The position numbers and the translations under genes are program-made. This document shows, in pieces, positions 36,081 to 45,837 of a stretch of 64,000 nt of DNA (position 1 is the first letter of the stretch; the number at the start of each line of letters is the position of its first letter). The DNA is taken from positions 2,728,001-2,792,000 of the forward strand of contig CAVZKX010000002.1 in assembly GCA_963775975.1 (NCBI GenBank), in the 5' to 3' direction. This DNA comes from JANXQG01 sp963775975. GTDB taxonomy: Bacteria; Planctomycetota; Planctomycetia; Pirellulales; Thermoguttaceae. A model generated the notes under the pieces. The model was not told the DNA's origin. It saw nothing but the letters and a program-made list of their open reading frames with translations, and made no database searches.

Positions 36081-39000
36081 AAACCGGCATCGCCACAACC
36101 TTGATCGCGCTCATAATCTTCGCCTCGCCCGGCTGGACGGCGGAACCGGCCGCGCCATCGAAAGAGCCCGCGTCCTCGCAATTTCGCCGAGTCTATGTGC
36201 CGGAAAGCGTCAAAGACTGGCCCAAGGGAAATGTCAAATATCTGCCGATGGACGCGCGGGAATTCGAGCGGCTGGTTGGTCAGATCCAGCGCAAGTCGAC
36301 AAGGCTCCCCACGCAATCGGCCGCCGGCTTCATTCAATCGCAAATAGAATGCCGATTGAGCGGCGACCCGCAAGCGGGACCCCCGTTGCTGCAGGGCAGC
36401 GGCACGCTCGAGGTCTCCCCGGCGATCGCCAGCGGGATGCTCATGACGCTCGAACCCTGCAATCTGGCAATCGACCGAGCCCAGTGGATCACGTCTGACG
36501 GCGCGCCGGCGGTCCTCGGATCATCCAGCGATGGACATTTGCAAGTGCTTGCGGAACGCGCCGGCGAAATGAAGTTTGACTGGTCGCTCGCCGGCTTGCG
36601 CGATGGCGCGGACGCAACCGTTTTTGCGATCCAATTGCCGCCCTGCCCGGTCAATCGAATGCGGATCGATTTGCCTGCGGAATTGCTTCCGACTGTCGAT
36701 CGCGGCGTCGTCGCCGACGAGGGGACGATCGAGCCTGGGATTCGCCGCTGGACGGTCGAATTGGGTGGTTGGTCCGCCTTCCGCCTGCGGCTTGCAAAGG
36801 CGAGCGGCGAGATTCAACCCCGCCGCGCCCGAATTCTGGCCGAGCAATCGACTGCCTGTAACATTTCCTTGCCCGGTCTCGAAGTGATTGTCGATCTGAG
36901 TGTCGGCGCGCATCCGGGAGTCGTGCGCAATCTTGTGTTGAATTTGGATCCGTCGCTGGATCTGCTGGAAGTCGCCGCTGGCGGACAATTGTTGCCGTGG
37001 AGTGCTCTGCCGGCGCCCGACGGCAAGCGGGGCGCCGGCGCGCCGCGATCGAACTTCCTGTCGCCTTGCAGGAAGGTCCGGCGAAGCTGCGATTTCGGGC
37101 GGTTGCTGCGTTGGTGGAATCCGAATCGTGGAAGCTCCCGCGCATCCTGGTCGAAGGGGTAGTCTGCCGCACTAACACCTTGCGCCTGACGGTTTCGTCG
37201 CCGTTGTGCGTGGCGAGTCTGACGCCCCACGGCTGCCGTCAGACGGCTGCTTCCGGCCTGAACTCGGCGACGGGCGAGCACTTCGATTTTGATATCAACG
37301 ACCCCGACGCCGACGTGGAAATCGGCTTGACGCGACGTGCCGCCGGCGTGCGGGCGACCTGCGCCACGGCCACGGTCCTCGGCCAAGGCAAAATGAGCAG
37401 CCGCGTGGTGGCGGATTTCCACGCCGCCGAGGGCCCCGTGTTTTCCTTGGACGCCGACCTCTTGCCGAATTGGTCGATCGATAGCGTCGTCGCGCAACCG
37501 GCCGACGCGCTCGACGATTGGGCAGTCGAATCCCGGCGCGCCGGAACGCGCCGCCTCGCGGTTCGATTGGCGCACCCGCTGACACCCGCGCGGCCGTTGC
37601 GATTGACTGTCTCGGCGCGGCGGCTCTACGCCGGCGCCGGCCGGAATCTAAATGTTCGCCTCAACATGGACGACGTGGTGCCGCTGCGCTTCGGCGCGCC
37701 GATCGAGTCCCGCCGGCTAGTCGATCTTCGCACCAGCGGAGCAAACGAGATGCGCATCGCCGCCGGCGGTCAAGCGGAGCGCGCGGATGTCAAGGAATTG
37801 ACGCCCGCCGAGCTTGATCTCTTCGCCGATGCTCCGGGCGAGCTGCTGCTGCGCGACAGCGATGGAGCGGCAAATGTGCGGCTCGTCCTCACGGCCCGCA
37901 AGCCAAGCTTATCGGCCGATATCCGCCTCGAGGCCGTGATTTCGCGGGGAGTCCTCGAGGAGAACTATACATTTTCTTGTACACCCGCCAAGACGGCGCC
38001 CGTGGACAGCCTTGTCGTACACCTTACCGGTCATCGCGACAACCCATTGAGTTGGTCGATTGACGGACTCGACGAGACCCGACTCTCGGCGCACCGCTCG
38101 ACGGCGGCTCGCGGGGCCGCCGCCGGTCTCACTGCCGACGAAGAGGTATGGGAAGTCGCGCTGGGCAATCGGCGATCGGTGCCGTTCGAACTGCACGCGA
38201 CGCGGAAGACCAGGATTGCTCCCGGCGCGCCGGGATTGCCGCTATGCCTGGCTTCGCTGCCCGATGCCGCGATCCAGCGGGCAAACGTTCTTGTTCGCAG
38301 CCTCGGTCCCCAAACGATTCAAGTAGCGGCCCACCGGATGGCCGCCCTGCCCATCGAGCCTGCTCCCGCCGGCCAGATTCAAACTGCGCGAGCGGCCTAC
38401 TCCTACAACCCCCGCGAGGAGTCGGCGCCGCATCCCGAACCGGGGATCGTCGTCAATTGTATCGAAGGCGCAAACCCCGCCGCATGGGCATGGGACTGCG
38501 ACGTCCGCTCGCGTTATGCCAGCGACGGGGCGGGCGATCACCTGCTTACTTACAGAATTGAAAACGCCGGCCGCCAGGAATTAAAGCTGAAGTTGCCGCC
38601 GCTCATGCGGGGAGAATTGCGACAGATTCTAATCGACAAGAAGCCGGCAAACGCCTACGCCGCCGATGCTGGTTCCGACCGTCTAACAATCGAATTGCCG
38701 GGCGGCGTAAAAGACATCGATCTATCGTTGCATATCTCAACAAGCGGCGCACCAGGCGGCGCGCCAATGGGCGTGTTTCAGAGACTCCGGCCGCCGCTCG
38801 TCGATCTCGGACTGCCGGTCCTCGCACGGCATTGGAGCGTTGAGTTGCCGCCCGGCTACGCGTCCCTGAGCGCCAGTGACGATTCCCAAGCGGGCTCCAG
38901 CGACTCCTACAACTTTCGCCGCCGGCTCTTGGGATTCATCGGCCGCAATGAGGGGCAAATGATTTTTGATCCGTTCGGCGGCCGCGAATGGCTTGAACTA

Positions 39001-39411
39001 CTTCGCCCCGCGCGCGGCGAGGACCGCGACGACGGCACGAGTCGCATGGCGGGAACCGCCGGCTGGTCGCTATACCGAACGAACCTCGTCGACCAGACGG
39101 CCTATGTCACCGTGATTCGCCGGTCTGCGACCGAAGTGGCCGGGTGCTTGCTCTTTCTGACGGTTGTAGCCCTGGGAACGTGGCCGTTCCGGCGCACCGA
39201 GAAGCGGTCGCTCGTGTTGACGATGACGGCAGTTCTCTGCGGGACCTTGGCCTTGACATTGCCCGCGGCGGTCGCGGGGGTGTTCTCCTGCGGTCTTTTG
39301 GCAATCGTGTTTTGCCTGGTGCTTGCGCTGGTGCGAATACCAGTCGCCGCAGCAACTTCACGTTCCCCGCGCGCGGCGTGGGGGAATTGCCGAGCACTCT
39401 CACGAATGTGA
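36077..39411 (+). CDS. Large exported membrane-anchored protein, operon gene 2 (frameshifted)
   Basis: About 1,110 residues, function unknown. The start overlaps the previous stop by ATGA. A signal peptide (MKTGIATTLIALIIFASPGWTA) is followed by VYVPESVKDW and a stretch of predicted beta domains; a one-base loss near 37040 breaks the frame. The C-terminus holds a hydrophobic helix at about 39125-39185 and a longer double span to about 39345, so the bulk is presumably periplasmic. It ends in a GTGA overlap with gene 3. N-terminal layout (signal peptide, FxVP-like strand, ~40-residue charged segment, then a beta domain) parallels genes 1 and 3. I recognise no Pfam-type enzyme signature. Confidence 0.76.
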
Positions 39412-42104
39412 TTCCGTACGGCGCGCCGATCGTGGCGGTCGCCTTCTGGTGCGGCGGCGGACCTGCGCTCGCCCAACCGCCTCACGAGGTGCCGGCCGCG
39501 CACTCGATCTTCATTCCTGTCAACGACAAGCGAGAACCGACTGGCGGCAAGTATCTCGTGCCCGAATCGTTCTTTTCCGAGCTTTACCGGCGGGACGCGC
39601 AACATGTCGAAAAGCCGCAAGGCTGGATGATCTCACAGGCGGCCTACCGCACGGCGCTTTCCGAGGATGTTGCCACTCGGGAGTACTCCGTCGATCAACT
39701 GAAGGTCGAATACGATATCCGCGTTTTCAACCTGCCCGACCCAGGCTCGCCCGTCCGCGTCCGCATCCCACTCCACCTGGACGAAGTCAGCCTTCTGGAT
39801 CGCCTGCAGTTGGACGACCGGCCCGTCCAGCCGGACTGGGAGGCCGACGGCAGCGCTTTGCTGTTGGACGTTGCCGAGCCGGGCGAGTACCGCCTGGAAC
39901 TGACGTTGCGGCCGAAAGACAAGCCCGGCGCCGCCGGGCCAGGGCGCGGATTCGAGATCGCCATCCCGCGCGTGCCCGGCGCGCGGTTGGAAGTCACAGT
40001 CCCGCCGAACGGTCCGCCGGTTACGATTCCCACGGCGCATGGAAGTGTCCGCTGGGAAGCGATTCCCTCGCGTTGGATTGCCGAACTTGGTCCCGCCGAT
40101 CGGCTCGCCGTCCGCTGGCAGAACGCATCGGCTGCCGCCGAGGAGCCGATCGATATCCAGCAGCTTCAATGGCTGAAAATTGGGCAGGGCTGCGTCATCC
40201 TGAACTTGCGACTAAAGGCCACGACGCCTTCTCCGCAGCCCCGCCGGCTGCAACTTAAGGCAGACGCCTCGCTGCAACTGCTGCCGGACTCGACTGCGGC
40301 CGCGCAATCGACCGTTACGCGCGGAGGCGATGCGACGCAGATCATCGACTGCCAGTTGCCGCCTTCGACAGCGCCGTCGTCCACCTCGACGCTAGATCTG
40401 CATTTTCTATGCTCCGCCGCGACGAGCGCGGGTGTCTTCCGCGCGCCGCAGATTGAATTAGTCGGTTCCCGGCCGGGCCGGCATTTGCTTGCGGTCTCCC
40501 TCGATCGTTCGCTCGATTACCAGTCGCATGGCGGGCGGGCGTCCGACGTTGGAGCAGTGCAGGAATTCATGCGCAATTGGGGAAGCGGCGAAGCGGCCCC
40601 CGACTTGGCCATCCGGCTTAATGGAAATGCCGCAGATTGGAGCATGACGACACATCTGCGAAAGGTGGAGACTTCGAGCGATCAGACGGTCGTATGGAGC
40701 TTCGACTCCGACGGTGCTCGAGTGCAGTTCGACGCCCAACTGGCGACAGTGGGCGGGAATGTCTTCCAATACCGCCTCGCCATTCCTTCGGCACTACGCG
40801 TCGATTCGCTCACAGTCGGCAGCGAAGGCAATCCCAGTGCGCCTGGATCCCGCTGGCTCGAGAACAAAGAGGGCCAATTGACGATATTCCTTGGCGGCGC
40901 GGCGACGGGACGGCAGTTACTGCAGCTCCGCGGCCGGCTGCCTATTGCCAAGAATCGCAATGTTGAACTGCCGCAGTTTCGCCTGGAGGACGTTCGCATC
41001 CAGAATTCCATCGTGCGCCTCTTTCAGTCCCGGCGCGCCGGCATCGAGGTCAACGTCGCCGCCGCGACGGGCCTCGCCGAGATCAAGACGTTGGAGGAGG
41101 GCGCGGCGCCGGTCGAATGGGGACAGCCGGTGCGGTCGTTTTATGTCGATCCAGCGAAGGACGGCAAGTTAACGATTTCGATCAAACAGTCGCCCGTGCC
41201 GCCGCCTCCAGGGGCCGCGGCCGCTGTCCCGAACGATGCCGCGCCACCGCAATCATCGCTTCCCGGCGCGCTGGGACGGGTCGTCGCCGCGAAAATCGGC
41301 TACGTTGTGCAGTCGGACGGCGGCGATATCGGCGCGGCCGTGCTAGATGTTGAGTCGCCAACTGCTGGCCATTATCCTCTGACTATTCCCGATGGATTTC
41401 AACTGCTCCACCTGACCGTCGACGGAGTGCCCGTCGATGACGCACCAGAACACTTGCAAGAATTGAACGTGCCGATTCCGCTGCATTCGCCGAGATCGCG
41501 CGTCGAAATGCTGTTTGTGAGGAATTCTGTCGCACAAATCGGGGCACTGACATCCAAGTCGCGAGTCACGCTTTCGGCGCCTCGGATTGGCGACTTGCCG
41601 CTGGAGACAATAAGTTGGATTATCGCCGCGCCGCGTGGGTTGGAGCCATTGCTGGCGGAGGAAGGGGGCAGTTCAGCGAAGCAGGAAGTTTTGTTCAGCG
41701 ATGATGCAGGCGATCTGGCGGCCGAGTGGCGTCAATTTGCGGCGAACTCCGGACATGCCGTTTCCCGCACTTTTGACGGGAACACCAATTCAATTGACGT
41801 CAGCTTTCGGGAGACTCATCAATCGACTTGGAACTGGTGGGGGGCGGTAGCGGCTATCGTTACGATGGTTTTCGTCGTTTCACTTCTTCGACGGGGTTTG
41901 CTCCAGGACTGGGCCCGGCGATGGCCAAATCTTGCCGGCATCGTTCTAGGCATTGCCTGGTGGCTCTGGGCATCGCCAAGCGCCCTCGGGCTGGCGATCG
42001 TGGCGGCCATATTGGTGCGCCAAGTTATTTTTCGATGGCGGCGTTCCTACGGCTTTTGGTCCGAGCCCATCATCCCTTCGTCGTCCAGGAGTGAGCCTGC
42101 GTAA
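39408..42104 (+). CDS. Large exported membrane-anchored protein, operon gene 3
   Basis: 898 residues, intact frame. GTG 39408 shares GTGA with the preceding stop, the same coupling style as upstream, and begins a signal peptide (IVAVAFWCGGGPALA). The next motif SIFIPVNDKREPTGGKYLVP and a beta-rich N-domain parallel genes 1 and 2. A proline-rich spacer occurs near 41190-41270. The C-terminus has WWGAVAAIVTMVFVVSLL and two more hydrophobic spans (about 41930-42030). A possible surface or envelope assembly component; no biochemical role can be assigned. This gene ends the operon 228 bases before tRNA-Leu. Confidence 0.8.
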   Translation: MIPYGAPIVAVAFWCGGGPALAQPPHEVPAAHSIFIPVNDKREPTGGKYLVPESFFSELYRRDAQHVEKPQGWMISQAAYRTALSEDVATREYSVDQLKVEYDIRVFNLPDPGSPVRVRIPLHLDEVSLLDRLQLDDRPVQPDWEADGSALLLDVAEPGEYRLELTLRPKDKPGAAGPGRGFEIAIPRVPGARLEVTVPPNGPPVTIPTAHGSVRWEAIPSRWIAELGPADRLAVRWQNASAAAEEPIDIQQLQWLKIGQGCVILNLRLKATTPSPQPRRLQLKADASLQLLPDSTAAAQSTVTRGGDATQIIDCQLPPSTAPSSTSTLDLHFLCSAATSAGVFRAPQIELVGSRPGRHLLAVSLDRSLDYQSHGGRASDVGAVQEFMRNWGSGEAAPDLAIRLNGNAADWSMTTHLRKVETSSDQTVVWSFDSDGARVQFDAQLATVGGNVFQYRLAIPSALRVDSLTVGSEGNPSAPGSRWLENKEGQLTIFLGGAATGRQLLQLRGRLPIAKNRNVELPQFRLEDVRIQNSIVRLFQSRRAGIEVNVAAATGLAEIKTLEEGAAPVEWGQPVRSFYVDPAKDGKLTISIKQSPVPPPPGAAAAVPNDAAPPQSSLPGALGRVVAAKIGYVVQSDGGDIGAAVLDVESPTAGHYPLTIPDGFQLLHLTVDGVPVDDAPEHLQELNVPIPLHSPRSRVEMLFVRNSVAQIGALTSKSRVTLSAPRIGDLPLETISWIIAAPRGLEPLLAEEGGSSAKQEVLFSDDAGDLAAEWRQFAANSGHAVSRTFDGNTNSIDVSFRETHQSTWNWWGAVAAIVTMVFVVSLLRRGLLQDWARRWPNLAGIVLGIAWWLWASPSALGLAIVAAILVRQVIFRWRRSYGFWSEPIIPSSSRSEPA

Positions 42105-42280
42105 GTGCAATTTGAGATTTGCGATCTGGCACTGCTTCCGGCGCAAATCTGCGGCACCCTAATACGAATTCTTGTTTGATCCTGCCGGGTCCATTTTTCG
42201 TAAGTGCTTGCGGGGCAACAGTTAAGCAATGCTAGCAACGCGCAGTTTGAAACGAGAATCCGTATAATGCCCCTGACTTG

Positions 42281-43711
42281 TCATTGGACGAGACAGAAGT
42301 CATAATACTCTTGCATCGGGCTGAAACGTGAGCCGGAGTGGCGGAATGGCAGACGCGCTGGACTCAAAATCCAGTATGGGCAACCATGTGTGGGTTCAAG
42401 TCCCACCTCCGGTACTTTGTCAGCCGATGACAAAGGATGACGACAAGTGCCTAAACCCTTGCTACGACTAGGGTTTAGGCTCTTTTTTTGGGCGGCATCC
42501 TTGCCATTCAAGGTCACGGGACGACCCTCAGCGCCGCCAGAAATGCAGCGCATTTCCAGCGCGGCGTCTTTGCCCGGCTCGGCCTTGGGACGCGGCTTGG
42601 GCGAAGTTTTCGGAACGGGCAGATTGCCGACCGCCCGCGCCTGGTCGCCTATGCCGATGTGCGTGTATTTCATCGTCATCTTGACGTCGGAGTGGCGAGC
42701 CAATTCCTTGACCTCCGGCAATGATGCACCGCTGCGGACCAACTCCGTAATATGCGTGTGACGGCCGGCGGCATGGAAGTCCGCCACGCCAGCGTCCGTT
42801 CGATACGGAATCCCGACCCGTTCCAAGTCACGCTTCACCATCACCGCCGTGTCCTTGCTGGCGAGCTTGGGGAAGAGGTTGTCGCTCGGCGCCAATCCCA
42901 CGATCCACTCCCGCAGCCTCGAAACCAGTTCCGGGTGCAACGGCAGTACATCCTTTTTGCGATGCTTGGAATGGCAGGCTTCCACCGTGACCGTCGCAAT
43001 GGAGCCTTCCAAATCGAAACTCTTCGGCGACAGGCTGCCCAATTCGCTCTTGCGCAGACCGGTCATGTAGGCCATGAGGTAGATTCTTGCACGCTGTTCA
43101 CCGTCGAAACGCTGGATTTTCTTCCTGCTGCCACGTGCCGAATCGATCAATTGGCTGACCTCGGACGGGGTCAACGCGCGGCGCTTACGGCGGATATCCA
43201 CTTCCGTGTTCAGCCGCTCCAGCCCCAGCACCGGATTGACCAACAGCCGCTTCGTCGTGACGCACCAGTTGCAGAAAGAATCGAGTGCTTGGATGTAATG
43301 GTTATAGGTGCGGCGGGAAATGTCGTCTGTCTTGCGCAGACCACGCAAGTACGTTTGCACTTGCTCCGCATTGAAGTCAGCGAGACGGCCAAAGCCGCAG
43401 CCGGCCACAATCCGCCGGACTCGCCCCATCGTCACCTTGACATGATGGCCGGTGTTATCGCCAAGGCTGGATTCAAACGCCGTCAGGTGGTCGGCGACAG
43501 CGGCCAACCTTTTCTCCGCGAAATGTTCCTGTTCAGGATCAATGAGACCGGTCTTCCGCAACCGGGCTTCCGTTTCCAGCTTGGCCGCCAATTCCTCTGT
43601 CAGCCCCTTATCGGTAAAGCCCTTGGCCGTCTTGCGTTTGCCGAGGTAATCTTTGTACTGAATCCAGTACGGTTCATTCTTTCGCTTGCTACGCTTGTAG
43701 ATTGAAGCCAT
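42281..43711 (-). CDS. int: Tyrosine recombinase (integrase) of the tRNA-Leu element
   Basis: 476 residues from ATG 43711 (MASIYKRSKR). An N-terminal Arm-type strand pair (YWIQYKDYLGKRKT) and a SAM-like core-binding domain precede the catalytic domain. Active-site residues are visible: Arg220 (TGLRKSEL), Lys in SKHRKK, His313 and Arg317 (FHAAGRHTH), His340 (LARHSD) and nucleophile Tyr349 (MKYTH). The final ~43 residues are read from the antisense strand of the adjacent tRNA-Leu and its 5' flank, so they come from attachment-site and chromosomal DNA, not from the element itself. The real functional end is probably near residue 430. It presumably integrates and excises the element at the tRNA 3' end. 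Confidence 0.92.
   Translation of the reverse strand: MASIYKRSKRKNEPYWIQYKDYLGKRKTAKGFTDKGLTEELAAKLETEARLRKTGLIDPEQEHFAEKRLAAVADHLTAFESSLGDNTGHHVKVTMGRVRRIVAGCGFGRLADFNAEQVQTYLRGLRKTDDISRRTYNHYIQALDSFCNWCVTTKRLLVNPVLGLERLNTEVDIRRKRRALTPSEVSQLIDSARGSRKKIQRFDGEQRARIYLMAYMTGLRKSELGSLSPKSFDLEGSIATVTVEACHSKHRKKDVLPLHPELVSRLREWIVGLAPSDNLFPKLASKDTAVMVKRDLERVGIPYRTDAGVADFHAAGRHTHITELVRSGASLPEVKELARHSDVKMTMKYTHIGIGDQARAVGNLPVPKTSPKPRPKAEPGKDAALEMRCISGGAEGRPVTLNGKDAAQKKSLNPSRSKGLGTCRHPLSSADKVPEVGLEPTHGCPYWILSPARLPFRHSGSRFSPMQEYYDFCLVQ
42332..42414 (+). tRNA. tRNA-Leu (anticodon CAA)
   Basis: 83 bases with an acceptor stem GCCGGAG/CTCCGGT, discriminator A, anticodon loop CTCAAAA giving CAA, a long class II variable arm, and GGTTCAAGTCC in the T arm. 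No CCA is encoded. A TATAAT at 42263-42268 may be its promoter -10. Its 3' end is the presumed attachment site for the downstream element. Confidence 0.95.
42449..42489 (+). terminator. Rho-independent terminator after tRNA-Leu
   Basis: Perfect 11-base-pair stem (GCCTAAACCCT with AGGGTTTAGGC), 10-base loop, followed by TCTTTTTTT. It terminates plus-strand transcription from the tRNA. It lies within the minus-strand integrase frame and on the element side of the presumed crossover. Confidence 0.85.
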
Positions 43712-43969
43712 GATTTTAGGTGTCGCAGGGAATCCGCGACTATAACGGGGTCTTGCGAAGACACTGGTAAAGTACGACGAGACACGTCCAAGAGGTGTGG
43801 CGAAAACCCGGTGGTTTACCCACGTATGATTCATTATACCGCCTAGTGGACATTTGGCAATGTCCTGCAATCGGATTTTTATCGACAGTTTCGCATCACC
43901 GACCGGGTTCTGCCGCCCAAACATTCCATTGTCGTCAACGGCAAGGACGTTCGGTTTTCCGTGCGATCA

Positions 43970-44353
43970 TTATCGGTCGGGCTCAATATTCCTTTCCGCC
44001 TTCTTGGCACACTCCGGCAGCGCATACCGTCGCATGAGCGCGTCGAGGTTTGGTCGTTCCGGTGGTTCGTGCCTGGGCTGAATCGGTTCGAGCCACTGTT
44101 CCTGCGGCCGGCCATCGGAAGCGTTTTCGACGATCCGCCAAGCCTGAAAAGATTTTAGCCCTACCTCTGAATACAGATTCCAATCCACCGCCGTGTTCAG
44201 CAGTCCGATCTTCTCTCTACGAGATAATTCTGTAAACGGAACAGGAACGGCCTTGTTGCCCTTCTCCGAAAACGGGAATTCGATTCCACGCATTACGGCC
44301 GCAACTTCGGCGTAGGCCTCCATTAGCACTAATCTTTGCGTCGCTTCTCGCAT
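43970..44353 (-). CDS. Hypothetical protein
   Basis: 127 residues, mixed charged, no membrane segment or signal peptide. ATG 44353 follows AGGAGAGAAG. No family recognised. A proline-rich part (PIQPRHEPPERPN) is followed by a basic C-terminus. Located between the integrase and a small membrane protein in the minus-strand gene train. Confidence 0.6.
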   Translation of the reverse strand: MREATQRLVLMEAYAEVAAVMRGIEFPFSEKGNKAVPVPFTELSRREKIGLLNTAVDWNLYSEVGLKSFQAWRIVENASDGRPQEQWLEPIQPRHEPPERPNLDALMRRYALPECAKKAERNIEPDR

Positions 44354-44387
44354 CACTTCTCTCCTGTTGACGGTTTAGAACTTAGAA

Positions 44388-44720
44388 CTAGAACCCAGCC
44401 TTGCGATTCTTGACGACATGATTGAGTCCCCACAACGAGCCGGCGATGGCAACGCCGACCCATGCCAAGGTGAAAAACTTCAGCCAGCCATGAAGGCCCC
44501 ACTGGCAAGCAAGTGCGAACGGGCCAAACAAGATCATTAGCCATAGGCACGACAGACACGACACGCGGCAGATACGAACTGCAACCGGCCCTACTGATTC
44601 GATGAAGACATGGTATAACCACGCCGGGAGCCCTTCGACGACGAAGCGGAATACTCCCCGGATCATTCGCCGCTCAGCATCCTCGACCTCAACGAGCCAC
44701 AAGTAAAACCCTGAACGCAT
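44388..44720 (-). CDS. Small membrane protein
   Basis: 110 residues with two clear hydrophobic spans (about residues 45-70 and 78-98) and a basic C-terminal end. AGGAG precedes the ATG at 44720. Family unknown. It could belong to the element's transfer or maintenance apparatus given its position, but nothing in the sequence assigns a role. Confidence 0.6.
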   Translation of the reverse strand: MRSGFYLWLVEVEDAERRMIRGVFRFVVEGLPAWLYHVFIESVGPVAVRICRVSCLSCLWLMILFGPFALACQWGLHGWLKFFTLAWVGVAIAGSLWGLNHVVKNRKAGF

Positions 44721-44762
44721 GACTTTCTCCTTTATGAAAACTGGGGGCCAAGTAAATGGTGG

Positions 44763-45239
44763 TTAACGTAGCAATCCGACCTTGTCCATCCGTGCATCAA
44801 ACTCATAGGCTTCCTTGACTAGCGTCTCGCAAACGAGTTTCAGGATTTCCGGGCTGAGGCCGGCGGTAATCGCTAAGTAGCTGAGGGTGAAACCGACCTT
44901 GTTGCCGTCGCCAAAGACCGTACGCCAGCCAACGAACGGTTCACCGTTGCGCTCCAGCAGATAGCCCAAGACGGAAACGGGCACTTCTCTCGCCGGCATC
45001 CAAACAGCGCTGCACACCGTGATGCCAACACAAATCCCCTGGTCGCCGAAGCTGATATGTAACTTGCGGCGCCCGACGAGTGGGTCGTTGAAGTACAATA
45101 CCAGTTCGTTCGCGCTGGGACGCTCGTCGATCGACCAGCGAAGCGTTTGGCAGTACGTCTCGACCGCCACGCGAGCAGGATTGATCCCCGCTACGAAGCC
45201 CGAGGCGATGCCTTCAAAAAAATCGCGGAGTAGATTCAC
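44763..45239 (-). CDS. Hypothetical protein, possibly YbjN/chaperone-like fold
   Basis: 158 residues. I prefer GTG 45239 because AAAGGA lies six bases before it; a TTG two codons upstream is too close to that site. The pattern of an N-terminal helix, five or six strands and a C-terminal helix ending in FDARMDKVGLL resembles the layout of YbjN or type III chaperone-like proteins, which is only a loose impression. Cytoplasmic; function unknown. Confidence 0.6.
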   Translation of the reverse strand: MNLLRDFFEGIASGFVAGINPARVAVETYCQTLRWSIDERPSANELVLYFNDPLVGRRKLHISFGDQGICVGITVCSAVWMPAREVPVSVLGYLLERNGEPFVGWRTVFGDGNKVGFTLSYLAITAGLSPEILKLVCETLVKEAYEFDARMDKVGLLR

Positions 45240-45251
45240 GATCAAATCCTT

Positions 45252-45509
45252 TCACCTTAAAGGTCTAGATTTATATTGACTGTCGAGATTGGTTTCTTTC
45301 ACTTCACTTGCCGTAATACTTACGCAACCGCCGGCAATCCATTGCGTGACCTCGTCGAGACGCCAGCGAACAGCGCCGCCAAGCCGTACGGGTTTCGGAA
45401 GTCGTCCGGCGCTCCGCAGCCGCCAAAGCGAACGGACTGACAAGCTCAGCATTTTGGCAAGCTCTGCCGCCGTGATGAGCGCGGGCGTTTCGGGAACTTC
45501 AGTCGGCAT
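45252..45509 (-). CDS. AlpA/excisionase-type helix-turn-helix protein
   Basis: 85 residues. The segment LITAAELAKMLSLSVRSLWRLRSAGRLPKPVRLGGAVRWRLDEV is a typical MerR-like HTH_17 domain as in AlpA regulators and excisionases, split here by residue position at about 13-57. Placement a few genes from the integrase suggests a recombination directionality factor or regulator of integrase. ATG 45509 lies five bases after the stop of the upstream gene, so translation is probably coupled. Confidence 0.85.
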   Translation of the reverse strand: MPTEVPETPALITAAELAKMLSLSVRSLWRLRSAGRLPKPVRLGGAVRWRLDEVTQWIAGGCVSITASEVKETNLDSQYKSRPLR

Positions 45510-45513
45510 GGTT

Positions 45514-45819
45514 TCACCTGTCAAGATCGAGGTCTTTGTCATCACGGCCGCGACCGTCGCGGCCTTCAACTTCTCGTAATCGGTCAGCAAGGACCGAATT
45601 GCCGTGGTTCGACGACTCATCTTCCAGATCGCGGCTATCGCCGCGACGGGCTTCCGCCACTTCGCCCGGCGTTTTCGTGCCGTAGACGCCGTATTCCGGC
45701 TGTTGGGCGATATTCGATTCTGGATAGACCGCGCCTCGCAACTCGCGCAGTCCCAGGCGAAGCATCGCCCCGGCATGTTCACTGCCCCATTTCTGTTGTT
45801 CGTTTTCGTTTGCTGCCAT
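45514..45819 (-). CDS. Charged hypothetical protein
   Basis: 101 residues with a start at ATG 45819 after GGAAAG. It is hydrophilic and ends in an unusually Asp/Arg-rich tail (GRDGRGRDDKDLDLDR). No family recognised. Immediately upstream of the AlpA-like gene and downstream of a membrane protein gene in the same direction. Confidence 0.6.
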   Translation of the reverse strand: MAANENEQQKWGSEHAGAMLRLGLRELRGAVYPESNIAQQPEYGVYGTKTPGEVAEARRGDSRDLEDESSNHGNSVLADRLREVEGRDGRGRDDKDLDLDR

Positions 45820-45837
45820 AAAACTGTTTCTTTCCGG

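Noticed and set aside
39144..39411. Possible fusion of operon genes 2 and 3 through an earlier open frame
   Set aside because: The GTGA stop/start overlap at 39408-39411 and the signal peptide after it explain two separate genes without any frame break.
42281..42414. Integrase tail containing GLEPTHGCPYWILSPARLPFRHSG-type sequence (residue run noted in parts: GLEPTHG, RLPFRHSG)
   Set aside because: Not a protein domain: it is the antisense translation of tRNA-Leu, an artefact often seen at integrase ends.
43795..44158. Several plus-strand open frames of 60-80 codons near the integrase start
   Set aside because: No ribosome sites or protein-like features; minus-strand gene at 43970-44353 is better supported.
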